Positions 26,401 to 33,742 of a stretch of DNA of 61,947 bases are shown piece by piece. Source of the DNA: an uncultured Actinomycetes bacterium (GTDB lineage: Bacteria; Actinomycetota; CADDZG01; WHSQ01). A model generated the notes under the pieces. It was not told where the DNA came from. It was given only the letters and a program-made list of their open reading frames with translations, and ran no database searches. The stretch is from assembly GCA_937863385.1 (NCBI GenBank), contig CALMBW010000011.1:1-61947 (forward strand), given 5' to 3'. Both the position numbers and the translations under genes were made by a program. Positions within the stretch are counted from its first letter, which is position 1. Each line of letters opens with the position of its first letter.

Positions 26401-26977
26401 CCTCGACCACGTGCTGTCTACAGGGCAGAACGTCAACATCCTCGTGTTGGATACCGAGGTCTACTCCAACACAGGCGGTCAAGCTTCGAAGTCCACGCCC
26501 CGGGGAGCAAAGGCGCGGTTCGCGGCGGGCGGAAAGCGAACGCGCAAGAAGGATCTCGGAGCTATCGCCATCAGCTACGGCGATGTCTACGTGGCGCAGA
26601 TCGCGATCGGAGCCGACCACAACCAAACGATCAAAGCGCTGCTGGAAGCCGAGCGCTATGACGGACCGAGCCTGGTGATCGCCTACTCGACCTGCATCGA
26701 GCACGGGATCGACATGTCCAGTTCCATGAGCCACCAGAAAGCGGCCGTTGCCTCAGGCTACTGGCCGCTCTACAGGTATCGCCCTACGGGCGACGAGCGG
26801 GGGATGCATCTCGACAACAAGGCTCCGTCGATCCCCCTCAGTGACTTCACATCGACCGAACGCCGCTTCGACATCGCTTCCAAGGGCTCCGTTGAAGAGA
26901 TCGGATCGGTGCACACAGCGGCCCAGAGGGACGTCGACGAGCGGCGTAGTTTCTACGAGCATCTCGCTAAAGACTGA
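23459..26977 (+). CDS. nifJ: Pyruvate:ferredoxin (flavodoxin) oxidoreductase, single-chain
   Basis: A full-length homodimer-type PFOR (1172 residues) that oxidises pyruvate to acetyl-CoA and CO2 with reduction of ferredoxin. It shows the N-terminal YPITPASPMGE domain and the gamma-like domain with FVYDSKKSGSMTVSHLRF (about 455-475). It has two [4Fe-4S] ferredoxin motifs (CIDCGHC near 690, CTGCKLC near 746) and the thiamine-diphosphate domain with GACAGCGETPY (near 820), TGCSSIYGGNLPTTP and GGDGWAYDIGFGG (near 968). The proximal-cluster cysteine is in YSTCIEHG. All catalytic features are intact. The enzyme is oxygen-sensitive in most bacteria, so its presence beside aerobic-type genes is notable. 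Confidence 0.96.
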   Translation: MAMAITAHETSALDGNEAVASVAYGLSQVIAIYPITPASPMGEAADAWASEGKRNIWGETPKIVEMQSEAGAAGAIHGAALGGVAATTFTASQGLLLMIPNMYKLAGELTPAVIHVAARTVATHALSIFGDHSDVMAVRGTGWAMLSSASVQEAQDMALIAHAATFRTRVPFLHFFDGFRTSHEVNKIETLDREDLEALMDQGAVDEHRRRGLTPDHPSLRGSAQNPDVFFQAREAANLYHLSVPSKVQECMDELGSRTGRRYSVVEYVGASDAERVIVMMGSGIGAAEEAIERLCAAGQRVGLVKVRLFRPFPILQLADVIPETVRTIAVLDRTKEPGSVGEPLFQDVVTALAGSRMPRIIGGRYGLSSKEFTPAMAVAVLDEAAKEAPRTSFTVGINDDVTFTSLEVDRSFSTDDAPTRAVFFGLGSDGTVGANKATVKIINGATDLHAQGYFVYDSKKSGSMTVSHLRFSDAPIRSTYLIERANFVACHQFGLLRQVDVLKVAEPGATVLLNAPFAPDRLWRHLPERVRSHIVEKNLSVYVVDAFKVAQELGLGGRINTVMQPCFFALAGILPMKEANEAMKRAARKSYGRQGSEVVARNLAAIDRAIAVMRPLIVPSEPTGEVAPMALTDVSTDLVSRATRAMLAGEGDLLPVSALPVDGSFPTGTSRFEKRAIAAEIPIWEPELCIDCGHCTLVCPHAALRMKVYQPGALDRAPVGFRSKDFHAKGLEGMSMSIQVSPLDCTGCKLCVDVCPVHDKSDPTRRAINMDPIAGHSVPESEAFDFFLQIPQLDPTAMAPDTVKGSQVRLPLFEFPGACAGCGETPYLKLLSQLFGDRLVVANATGCSSIYGGNLPTTPWATDACGRGPAWANSLFEDNAEFGLGIRMALDGQAEAARSLLLDLEGEVDARLLKELLTADQSDDEGIELQRIRVEELKDALGDSTAPKARRMIEMSDYLTDKTLWIVGGDGWAYDIGFGGLDHVLSTGQNVNILVLDTEVYSNTGGQASKSTPRGAKARFAAGGKRTRKKDLGAIAISYGDVYVAQIAIGADHNQTIKALLEAERYDGPSLVIAYSTCIEHGIDMSSSMSHQKAAVASGYWPLYRYRPTGDERGMHLDNKAPSIPLSDFTSTERRFDIASKGSVEEIGSVHTAAQRDVDERRSFYEHLAKD

Positions 26978-27083
26978 CACTCGGCAGAGAGGCACGGAAC
27001 CATCCGTTTGCCTCACGCGTCTCTGAGTTGAACCCTCAGAAAGGACGCTCGAGATCATCACTCTTCGCATCTCCCGTCTCGGC

Positions 27084-28625
27084 TTGATCGCCGTCGTCTT
27101 GACGGCGCTTCTGGCTGCTGCCTTCCCGGTGGGGCATGGGCCCTCAGCGAAAGAGAAAGCGACCAAGCTTCAAGAGGTGAGTGCTCGCTTGAGGAGATCG
27201 GAGCATCGGCTTCCGTATGGCTTTGCGGATGTGTCCAAACGCACCGGTGTCCCGACGGAGAACACCCCTACGTGGGGTTCCGCATGGATCGACCTTGCTG
27301 CAGACGGATATCCCGACCTTCTCCTGAACCGCCACAAGCGCGAGGCCTGGTGGCTGCAAGGGGATAGGGACGGGTTCACCACTTCGAAGTCGACCTTCGA
27401 CGAGCTGCTGTTGTCGCTCCCGAAAGGCCGTTCCTACTACGACCGCCATTCGTGTGCTTGGGGTGAATCCAACGGCGACGGTCGTCCCGATCTCTACTGC
27501 GTTGCCGGGGCGCAGAAGGGCATAGGCGAGGGGCCCAACCGCTTGCTGGGCTCCGCAGGCGCAGGATTCAGAGATATCTCGCGGGCCGCCGGGGTCCAAG
27601 ATCTTTTCGGCAGAGGGCGAACCGTGAACTGGCTCGACTACGACAGTGATGGGGATCTAGATCTGTACGTGGGCAACGAGGTAAGGGCGGGCTACCCGAA
27701 CGTTCTCTTCCGCAACGATGGTGCGAGCTTCACCTCGGTTGCTTCTCGGCTATCGATGTCGATAGCGACGATGGATTCGGCATGGGGGGATTTTGACCTC
27801 GATGGTGACCCGGATCTGTTGGTAGCCGGAAACGGAGAACGAGGATCGGCATTCATGCGTAACGACGAAGGGACATTCATCGAGACCTATCTCGAGGGCG
27901 TTACGGGCAAGCAGTGGGATGCTGCTAGGTGGGCAGACTTCGATGCCGACGGCGCCATCGATCTGGTGTTGGTGCGAGAAGATCTCGCGGCAATCTGGCG
28001 CAACAACGGAACGAACTTGTACCTACACGGTTCATTTCCCTTGGAGGCCGGGAACTCAGCGGCCCTTTTCGACATCGACAACGATGGAGATCTCGATCTC
28101 TACGTCGTCCAAGGAGCACCGCGCAACGGATCTCTTTCCGATGCCAACCTTCCCGATCTGCTCTTCGTGAATCGAGGTGGATCGTTCGCACGGGCAAGCT
28201 CAAACGCGGTTCCGGGCCCCCAGGTTGGCAGCGGAGAATCGGTGTCGGTCAGCGACTTCGACAGGGATGGCCGTCTGGACCTGTTGATCACCAATGGCTA
28301 TCTCGAGAAGCCCGGCCCGACCACACTGCTTCGTAACATCTCGAGGACCGGGAACTGGGCCGCCATCCAGATCCATGGGGATCCTAAGAACCCGCTCGGT
28401 TTTGGAGCGGTCGTTAGGGTCCGCACGTCTCAGGGCACGGCGTGGCAGTTCGTGACCGACCAGATGTCGTTCCACTCGCAGTCCGAGGTTGGCTATCTGC
28501 ACCTCGGGCTAGGTCTGGCCTCTGCGGGAAGGGTGAGGGTCAAATGGCCCGATGGGAGCAAGGACTGTTTCTCGATCGAGGCAGCGGAGACGATCGAGTT
28601 GCACAAGGGGTCCTGGGGATGCTGA
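27084..28625 (+). CDS. Secreted FG-GAP/VCBS repeat protein with UnbV domain
   Basis: An exported protein of at least 513 residues. Integrin-like FG-GAP repeats with calcium loops recur (DYDSDGDLDLYV, DFDLDGDPDLLV, DFDADGAIDLVLV, DIDNDGDLDLYV, DFDRDGRLDLLI), predicting a seven-bladed propeller. The C-terminal 90 residues match the ASPIC/UnbV domain (NPLGFGAVVRV...VGYLHLGLG...VKWPDGS). TTG 27084 is the first standard start codon, but it cuts off the basic end of the signal peptide; the open frame continues upstream and a good AAAGGA site (27040-27045) lies eight bases before an ATC at 27054. The role is unknown, and surface carbohydrate or protein binding is common for such proteins. Confidence 0.86.
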   Translation: MIAVVLTALLAAAFPVGHGPSAKEKATKLQEVSARLRRSEHRLPYGFADVSKRTGVPTENTPTWGSAWIDLAADGYPDLLLNRHKREAWWLQGDRDGFTTSKSTFDELLLSLPKGRSYYDRHSCAWGESNGDGRPDLYCVAGAQKGIGEGPNRLLGSAGAGFRDISRAAGVQDLFGRGRTVNWLDYDSDGDLDLYVGNEVRAGYPNVLFRNDGASFTSVASRLSMSIATMDSAWGDFDLDGDPDLLVAGNGERGSAFMRNDEGTFIETYLEGVTGKQWDAARWADFDADGAIDLVLVREDLAAIWRNNGTNLYLHGSFPLEAGNSAALFDIDNDGDLDLYVVQGAPRNGSLSDANLPDLLFVNRGGSFARASSNAVPGPQVGSGESVSVSDFDRDGRLDLLITNGYLEKPGPTTLLRNISRTGNWAAIQIHGDPKNPLGFGAVVRVRTSQGTAWQFVTDQMSFHSQSEVGYLHLGLGLASAGRVRVKWPDGSKDCFSIEAAETIELHKGSWGC

Positions 28626-28641
28626 ACACCAAGCGAGGCCG

Positions 28642-29415
28642 TTAGGACTCGGTTTCGAGAGCTTCCCGAAGTTGGATCAGGGTTCGATTCAGCAGCCTGG
28701 AAACGTGCATCTGAGAGATTTCCAGTCGCTCGGCGATCTCTGACTGTGTCAGTCCCTTGTAGAAGCGCAGATAGAGGATCCGTCTCTCGCGTTCGGGCAA
28801 CTTCTCCATCTCGGGTGCAAGCGACGCCCGGTACTCCAGGTTCTCCAGAGACTCATCTTCGGAACCAAGCTGATCGGCGAAGGATGTGGTGGCACCATCT
28901 TCGGTGTCGATCGGGGCGTCAAGCGACGCGAAGTTGTACGCCTGCGCGATCTCAAGCCCTTCCAGCACTTGTTCCTCGGTCAAGCCGGTCTGCTTCGCTA
29001 GTTCTGCAGGAGTAGGCGACCGGCCTAGCTCTTGGCCCAATGAACTGACGACCTTGGTGAGCTCGAGATGCAGCTCTTGAAGCCGGCGGGGGACTCGAAC
29101 GGCCCAGCCCTTGTCCCGGAAGTGTCGTTTGAGCTCGCCAACGATCGTGGGCGTGGCGTAGGTCGAGAACTCAACCTCGCGCTCTAGGTCGAATCTATCG
29201 ATCGCTTTCAGCAAGCCGATGGTCCCGACCTGGACCAGATCCTCCAAGGGCTCCCCACGGTTGCGGAAGCGGCGAGCGAGGAATTCGACCAGGCCCAAGA
29301 ATTGGGCGACCAACTGCTCTCGCGCGGCGAGCTGTTCCTCCTCGGTGGTCGCCGCCTTGTACTTCTGGAATATCTCGCGTATCTCTGCGCGTTCCAGGTC
29401 CGTGCGTTCTGTCAT
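28642..29415 (-). CDS. sigF: SigB/SigF-type RNA polymerase sigma factor
   Basis: A 257-residue group 3 sigma factor of the general stress/sporulation type. Region 2 (LVEFLARRFRNRGEPLEDLVQVGTIGLLKAIDRFD), region 3 (VRVPRRLQELHLELTKVVSSLGQELGRSPT) and region 4 (LPERERRILYLRFYKGLTQSEIAERLEISQMHVSRL) are all present. ATG 29415 overlaps the stop of the RsbW-like gene by four bases (ATGA), the classical anti-sigma/sigma arrangement. It is third in line after ku, so stress regulation and DNA end joining may share a transcript. Confidence 0.94.
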   Translation of the reverse strand: MTERTDLERAEIREIFQKYKAATTEEEQLAAREQLVAQFLGLVEFLARRFRNRGEPLEDLVQVGTIGLLKAIDRFDLEREVEFSTYATPTIVGELKRHFRDKGWAVRVPRRLQELHLELTKVVSSLGQELGRSPTPAELAKQTGLTEEQVLEGLEIAQAYNFASLDAPIDTEDGATTSFADQLGSEDESLENLEYRASLAPEMEKLPERERRILYLRFYKGLTQSEIAERLEISQMHVSRLLNRTLIQLREALETES

Positions 29416-29783
29416 TCGGACTTCATCTTCGAGAGCGTGAAGCCGGGAACCCCGTTGGCCTGGTCTAGTCGCGCTTCGTCCACGACGGTGGACAAGATCA
29501 TCTGGGAGAACTCTGTGAGTTCGGTGCGAACCTTCTGACCGGGGGCGAGGGTTGCCGTCCCCGTGATGCTCAGCCCGGACCCCTCAACACCGAATGTGAT
29601 GTTCAGATCGCCATCGCGTCCTTGGGTGCCGGTCAGATATGCACAGAGTTCGTCGACCGCGATCTTGAGGTCTTCGATCTCGTCGATCGTGAATCCGAGG
29701 CGCGATGCCAGTCCTGCGGCGATCAACCTGACTACCTGAAGGTATTCAGGAGACGCGGGGATGCTGATGGAGACCTTGTCCAA
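29412..29783 (-). CDS. RsbW-like anti-sigma factor with altered N-box
   Basis: A 123-residue GHKL-ATPase-fold protein, the size and position of an RsbW/UsfX anti-sigma factor. The N-terminal beta strand (KVSISIPASPEYLQVVRLI) and the helix IEDLKIAVDELCAYL fit. The N-box is atypical: the magnesium-binding Asn expected four residues after Glu45 is Tyr49, and the later GxG-type ATP-lid motifs are not recognisable. It may bind sigma without kinase activity. The start is TTG 29783 with a distant AGAGGGG. Its end overlaps the sigma gene, and ku lies 41 bases upstream. Confidence 0.83.
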   Translation of the reverse strand: MDKVSISIPASPEYLQVVRLIAAGLASRLGFTIDEIEDLKIAVDELCAYLTGTQGRDGDLNITFGVEGSGLSITGTATLAPGQKVRTELTEFSQMILSTVVDEARLDQANGVPGFTLSKMKSE

Positions 29784-29824
29784 CTAGTGGTTTCCCCTCT
29801 TTCCGGAGATCGAATGATGCGAGG

Positions 29825-30655
29825 CTAGCTTGAAGCGGCTTTCCTGGAGGCCTTCTTGGCCGTGCTGCTCTTGGTGTCTCTGTTCTTCTTGGCCTGCGCT
29901 ACCGAAGCCTTTAATGCTTCCATCAGGTCTACCACCTTCGTGGGCTCCTCTTCGGGAGCGGCGGCAACCGTGATCTCTTGTCCTTCGACCTTCTTCTCTA
30001 CCAATCTCTCGAGTGCTTCGCGGTAGTTGTCGGTGAAGGCTTCGGGGTCGAAGTCGGCCGAAAGCTGCTGAACGAGTTGGCGCGCCATCTTGACCTCGGC
30101 GTCGCGTACCTCGACCCTCTTTTCCATCTCTTCGAACTCCGGGGCCCTGATCTCGTCGGGCCAATGCATGGTCTCTAGTACGAAGACGCTGTCCTTGAGG
30201 CGAACGGTCGCCAGGTGTTCTTTCTCTCGGAGGGCAACCTTGGCGATCCCGACCTGACCTTCCGCTTCAAGGGCCTCGGCCAACAGCTTGTAAGCCTTGA
30301 GCCCGGAGGGGTCGGGCGCAACGTAGTAGGTCTTGTTGAAGTAGATGGGATCGATCTGTTCCAGGGGCACGAAGCTGACCACGTCGATGGCGTGGATGGA
30401 ATCGATCTCGAGCGCTTCCATCTCTTCGTCGGTGAACTGAACGTACTGGTCCTTTGAGAATTCGTACCCTTTGACGATCTCGTCCCAGGTGACCTCTTTT
30501 CCGCACTTGGCACAGACCCTCTTGTACTGGATCCGGCCCCCGTCTTCCCCATGGAGCATGTTGAACTTGATCGACTTCTCGGACACGGCGGAAAAGAGCC
30601 GTACCGGGATGGTGATCAAGCCGAAGGTGATGGCGCCCTTCCATATCGCTCTCAT
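29825..30655 (-). CDS. ku: Ku, DNA double-strand-break end-binding protein
   Basis: The bacterial Ku homodimer rings broken DNA ends and recruits LigD for non-homologous end joining. This 276-residue protein starts with the hallmark MRAIWKGAITFGLITIPVRLFSA. It contains the CxxC pair VCAKCGKEV and the beta-barrel core (VSFVPLEQIDPIYFNKTYYVAPD). It ends in a lysine-rich tail (AQAKKNRDTKSSTAKKASRK), which in other Ku proteins contacts DNA. No ligD gene is in the window. TAGCAT nine bases upstream of ATG 30655 may be its -10 box. It leads towards the anti-sigma/sigma pair and diverges from bldD. Confidence 0.96.
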   Translation of the reverse strand: MRAIWKGAITFGLITIPVRLFSAVSEKSIKFNMLHGEDGGRIQYKRVCAKCGKEVTWDEIVKGYEFSKDQYVQFTDEEMEALEIDSIHAIDVVSFVPLEQIDPIYFNKTYYVAPDPSGLKAYKLLAEALEAEGQVGIAKVALREKEHLATVRLKDSVFVLETMHWPDEIRAPEFEEMEKRVEVRDAEVKMARQLVQQLSADFDPEAFTDNYREALERLVEKKVEGQEITVAAAPEEEPTKVVDLMEALKASVAQAKKNRDTKSSTAKKASRKAASS

Positions 30656-30732
30656 CAGGCCTGAATGCTACCCAAGAAAGATGGCTACAAGATAGTGATT
30701 TGAATACTCTCTGTAGTGGGTAGGAAGGTGAA

Positions 30733-30747
30733 GTCACTCTCCGTGTC
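30733..30747. promoter_or_regulatory. Possible BldD box
   Basis: The 15-mer GTCACTCTCCGTGTC matches the published BldD operator pattern (NTNACNC-W-GNGTNAN) at all conserved positions except the central G and the final A. It lies in the 151-base gap between ku and bldD, where autoregulation of bldD would be expected. Confidence 0.4.
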
Positions 30748-30806
30748 GAAGACTTGGGAACGGACGGGAACGTTGGGGCTAACAGCTTAGGAAGGGATCA
30801 CAGACA

Positions 30807-31292
30807 GTGAGCAACGGTGACTACTCTCGGGCGTTGGGCGAGCGGCTGCGCAAGATCCGGATCCAGAAGAACATGTCTCTCCAGGACGTCCAGCAAGCCT
30901 CGGACGGCCGCTGGAAGGCGGCGGTGGTCGGTGCCTACGAACGAGGTGACCGCAACGTAACCGTCGCGAAGCTCGCGGAGTTGGCAGAGTTCTACGGCGT
31001 TCCGGTGTCTGAGATCATCCCCGAGGACGACGGGCCCACCGCCCCCGGAGAGATCGGGCGGCGCAAGCGGCTGGTGCTCGACCTCGAGAGCCTCGACAAC
31101 GTTCCGCTGGAGGACCGTGACCCGATCTCACGCTTCGCTTCTGCCATCCAGGTTCAGCGGGGTGACTTCAACGGCCGGGTGTTGACGATCCGAGAGGACG
31201 ATCTGATCGCGCTGTCGCTGCTCTACCAAACCTCCGCTGACGAATTGGCGCGCCGGCTCGAAACTTGGGGCTGTCTGGTAGCCAAAGGATGA
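30807..31292 (+). CDS. bldD: BldD-like developmental regulator
   Basis: A 161-residue regulator with an XRE-type helix-turn-helix (residues 8-70) carrying the BldD-specific GRWKAAVVGAYERGDRNVTVAKLAELAEFYGVPV. The C-terminal domain carries the cyclic-di-GMP signature RxD-x8-RxxD: RGD at 118-120 and REDD at 129-132. In Streptomyces, tetrameric c-di-GMP clamps two BldD molecules on DNA and represses sporulation genes. GTG 30807 is preceded by GGAAGGGA. The conserved signature argues that c-di-GMP sensing is kept in this organism. Confidence 0.95.
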   Translation: MSNGDYSRALGERLRKIRIQKNMSLQDVQQASDGRWKAAVVGAYERGDRNVTVAKLAELAEFYGVPVSEIIPEDDGPTAPGEIGRRKRLVLDLESLDNVPLEDRDPISRFASAIQVQRGDFNGRVLTIREDDLIALSLLYQTSADELARRLETWGCLVAKG

Positions 31293-31302
31293 GCTCTCGG
31301 CG

Positions 31303-31686
31303 CTAGGCCAGAAAGACGCTCGCAGCTATCACGACGAGACTGGCCCAATAGCTGCAGATGAACACGTAGTCGACCGCGCCCGGCCGCGAGGGGATGAACA
31401 CCCCTAACGTCCAGATCGGCATGGCGATCAGTCCGAATAGCAGTGCATAGATCAGAGCGGGCCAACGTGCCCACTCGGCCCCCGAAGCCCAAAGGGCACC
31501 GATCGCGATGAGTACCACCGCCAGCACGGCGCCTCCGATGGCGTCGGGCAGAGGCCCACCCTTACTGAGGCGGTAGACGCGGTAGCCGAACGCCAGGGCC
31601 GCGCTGCATGCCAGAGCGATCGTAAGGACTTGTCCCCAGGCCGAGCTGTTCGCAGGGGACGCGAGTACCAATGTGGTCAGGTTCAT
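31303..31686 (-). CDS. Hypothetical four-helix membrane protein
   Basis: A 127-residue hydrophobic protein with four predicted helices at about 18-38, 48-67, 74-95 and 105-126. Loops are short and no motif is recognised. Its stop lies 11 bases from the convergent bldD stop, and its start is close to the divergent DUF3105 gene. I can assign no function. Confidence 0.7.
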   Translation of the reverse strand: MNLTTLVLASPANSSAWGQVLTIALACSAALAFGYRVYRLSKGGPLPDAIGGAVLAVVLIAIGALWASGAEWARWPALIYALLFGLIAMPIWTLGVFIPSRPGAVDYVFICSYWASLVVIAASVFLA

Positions 31687-31713
31687 CGAGCGTTCACGAT
31701 AGCCTCACCAGAC

Positions 31714-32478
31714 ATGGGCAAGGGATCCAGACGAAAAGACAATCTGACTGGCGCTCAGAAGCAGGAGATGCGCGCGAAGCGTCTCGAGGCGCGCCGGGCA
31801 GCCAAGGCCGAAGCGGAAGCTCGGCGGCGCAAGCAGGAGCGACGCGAGCGCTTCGTCCGCTTGGTCATCATGGGCTTCGTCGTCGTCTCCCTGGTGTGGT
31901 TCATCTTCTTGCGCAATCAACAGCCCACAGAGTTCGATGGCAATCCCATCACTCAGTTCTCGACCGCTGGCGTGAATAACCACACCGGCGGTACGGTCAA
32001 TTACGAGACCTTGCCGCCGGTTTCGGGCGAGCATGCTCCGGGTGCTGCACCGTGCGGCGTGTACAACCAGCAGATCCCCGATGAGACCCAGGTGCACATG
32101 CTCGAGCATGGTGCTGTCGGCATCCAGTACCTGCCCACGCTGCCCGTCGAGCAGATCAAAGAGATCGAGGCGATCGTCGAAGACTCCGAACGCAACGTCT
32201 ACTCGGCCCCCTATCCCGGCATGGAATCTCAAGTGGCGGTGACGTCGTGGAGTCGCAAGATGGAACTCGAAGAGATCGACGCGCCGGCCGTCCAGAAGTA
32301 CGTGGATGCCTTCGCGGGTAAGGGACCTGAGCCGGGCCAGGAGTGTCCGAAGGAGGTCGATTCACCCTTCGAGCCCCAAGCCTCTCCGAGCCCTGCTCCA
32401 GTCGCGACGATCAGTCCGGAACCCGAAGATGGTGCCGGCTCTGGTGGAGGCAAGAAGGGCAAAAGCAACGACGGCTAG
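31714..32478 (+). CDS. DUF3105 membrane-anchored protein
   Basis: A 254-residue protein. A very basic cytoplasmic N-terminus (KGSRRKDN...RRAAKAEAEARRRKQERRERF) precedes one membrane helix at about 54-71. The extracellular DUF3105 domain (HTGGTVNYETLPPVSGEHAP, CGVYNQQIPDETQVHMLEHGAV) is followed by a Pro/Ser-rich tail. ATG 31714 is preferred to 31630 because TAGCCT (31700-31705) lies eight bases upstream and the longer version is not membrane-protein-like. The histidines in GEHAP and MLEHGAV are conserved in the family and could bind metal. The function is unknown. The dehydrogenase gene follows eight bases later. Confidence 0.85.
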   Translation: MGKGSRRKDNLTGAQKQEMRAKRLEARRAAKAEAEARRRKQERRERFVRLVIMGFVVVSLVWFIFLRNQQPTEFDGNPITQFSTAGVNNHTGGTVNYETLPPVSGEHAPGAAPCGVYNQQIPDETQVHMLEHGAVGIQYLPTLPVEQIKEIEAIVEDSERNVYSAPYPGMESQVAVTSWSRKMELEEIDAPAVQKYVDAFAGKGPEPGQECPKEVDSPFEPQASPSPAPVATISPEPEDGAGSGGGKKGKSNDG

Positions 32479-32485
32479 GGCTTTT

Positions 32486-33688
32486 GTGAGAGTCGCTGCT
32501 GCGATCTGGTTGATCCAGGCTTGGGCGCAACCATCGCTCGCCCAGAGCACGACCACAGTGGCGAGTGATCTTGCCTTCCCCGTGGGGTTGGCGTTCTTGC
32601 CGAATGGCGACCTGGTGTTCTCGGAGAAGCAAGGGACCGTGCGCATCATCGAGGATGGGGTCCTTCGCGCCCAGCCCCTAGCCGTCATCCCAACCGTGTC
32701 GGCCAGTGAGACTGGTTTGCTCGATGTTGCAGTGCCGCACGACGTGCAAGGTGACCCTGCCGTCTACGCGTTCGCAACAGAGCCGAATGGCCTAACCAAT
32801 ACGGTGTGGCGCGTTCCGCTGGATGGGTCGGGCCCGATGCGTATCATCGAGGATCTGCCTGCGGGGACCTATCACAATGGGGGAGGGCTGGCCTTCGGAG
32901 CCGATGGCGATCTTTACGTTACGAACGGCGAACAACACGAGACCGACCGGGCCCAAGATCCCGAAGCGTTGGGCGGGAAGGTCTATAGGTACGAAGCCGA
33001 TGGTTCGGTTCCGGCCGACAACCCGTTCGGTGAAGTGCCTACTTACGCGTTGGGATTGAGGAATCCTTTCGGGATCGCGATCGACCCATTGTCGGGCGAT
33101 ATCTGGGTGACCGAGAACGGACCAAGTGGAGACGACGAGGTGAACCGGATCGTCGCGCAAGGCAACTATGGCTGGCCCGAGGTAGTTGGGTCGGGGTGTG
33201 ATGAAGAGTGCATCGATCCCGTGCTGTCGTACGGATCTACGATCGTACCTACAGGTATCGCGTTTCCCGCTTCCGACGCGCCCCGACGACTCGAAGACGT
33301 CTTCTTCTTCGCCGCTTACGGCGAAGCGACGGTGCATCAGGTAACCCTCAACGACGCTCGAACCGAGGCCGTGGCAGACGACATCTTGCTTCGATCCAAG
33401 GAACCGGTGATCGGTCTCGAGTGGGGGCCGGGCGGCCTCTATCTTTCCACCCCTAGCTCGATCAAGAAGATCGCATTCAGGAAGAACTCAAGCGATCAGC
33501 CTGAGAGCCGCATAGATCCGCGGCCTTCGCTCTCTCCCCCTATTGGAGACGACGAGGCAGAGCGTGAGGCTGCCGGCCGACCTTGGGGTTTACTGATCCT
33601 TGGGATCTTGATAGGTGGCCTGATCGCCATGCGTGTCCGTTTGAACGAGCAGACGCGCAAGGATCTAGCCGGTGACGATCCGTCTTGA
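32486..33688 (+). CDS. Membrane-anchored glucose/sorbosone dehydrogenase-like protein
   Basis: A 400-residue six-bladed propeller of the soluble quinoprotein glucose dehydrogenase (GSDH) family. Visible family segments are LAFPVGLAFLPNGDLVFSEKQG, TYHNGGGLAFGADGDLYVTNG (with the His of the active site), LGLRNPFGIAIDPLSGDIWVTENG and NYGWPEV. GTG 32486 gives a signal peptide (MRVAAAIWLIQAWAQPSLAQS) and follows the DUF3105 stop by seven bases. A C-terminal helix (LLILGILIGGLIAMRV) with a basic tail anchors it to the membrane, unlike the secreted prototypes. PQQ and sugar use is inferred from the family. Confidence 0.88.
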   Translation: MRVAAAIWLIQAWAQPSLAQSTTTVASDLAFPVGLAFLPNGDLVFSEKQGTVRIIEDGVLRAQPLAVIPTVSASETGLLDVAVPHDVQGDPAVYAFATEPNGLTNTVWRVPLDGSGPMRIIEDLPAGTYHNGGGLAFGADGDLYVTNGEQHETDRAQDPEALGGKVYRYEADGSVPADNPFGEVPTYALGLRNPFGIAIDPLSGDIWVTENGPSGDDEVNRIVAQGNYGWPEVVGSGCDEECIDPVLSYGSTIVPTGIAFPASDAPRRLEDVFFFAAYGEATVHQVTLNDARTEAVADDILLRSKEPVIGLEWGPGGLYLSTPSSIKKIAFRKNSSDQPESRIDPRPSLSPPIGDDEAEREAAGRPWGLLILGILIGGLIAMRVRLNEQTRKDLAGDDPS

Positions 33689-33742
33689 ACGCGGTAGGAC
33701 TGCGGTGGCGGTGTGGGCTCTACTGATCGAAGAGGTTGATCG

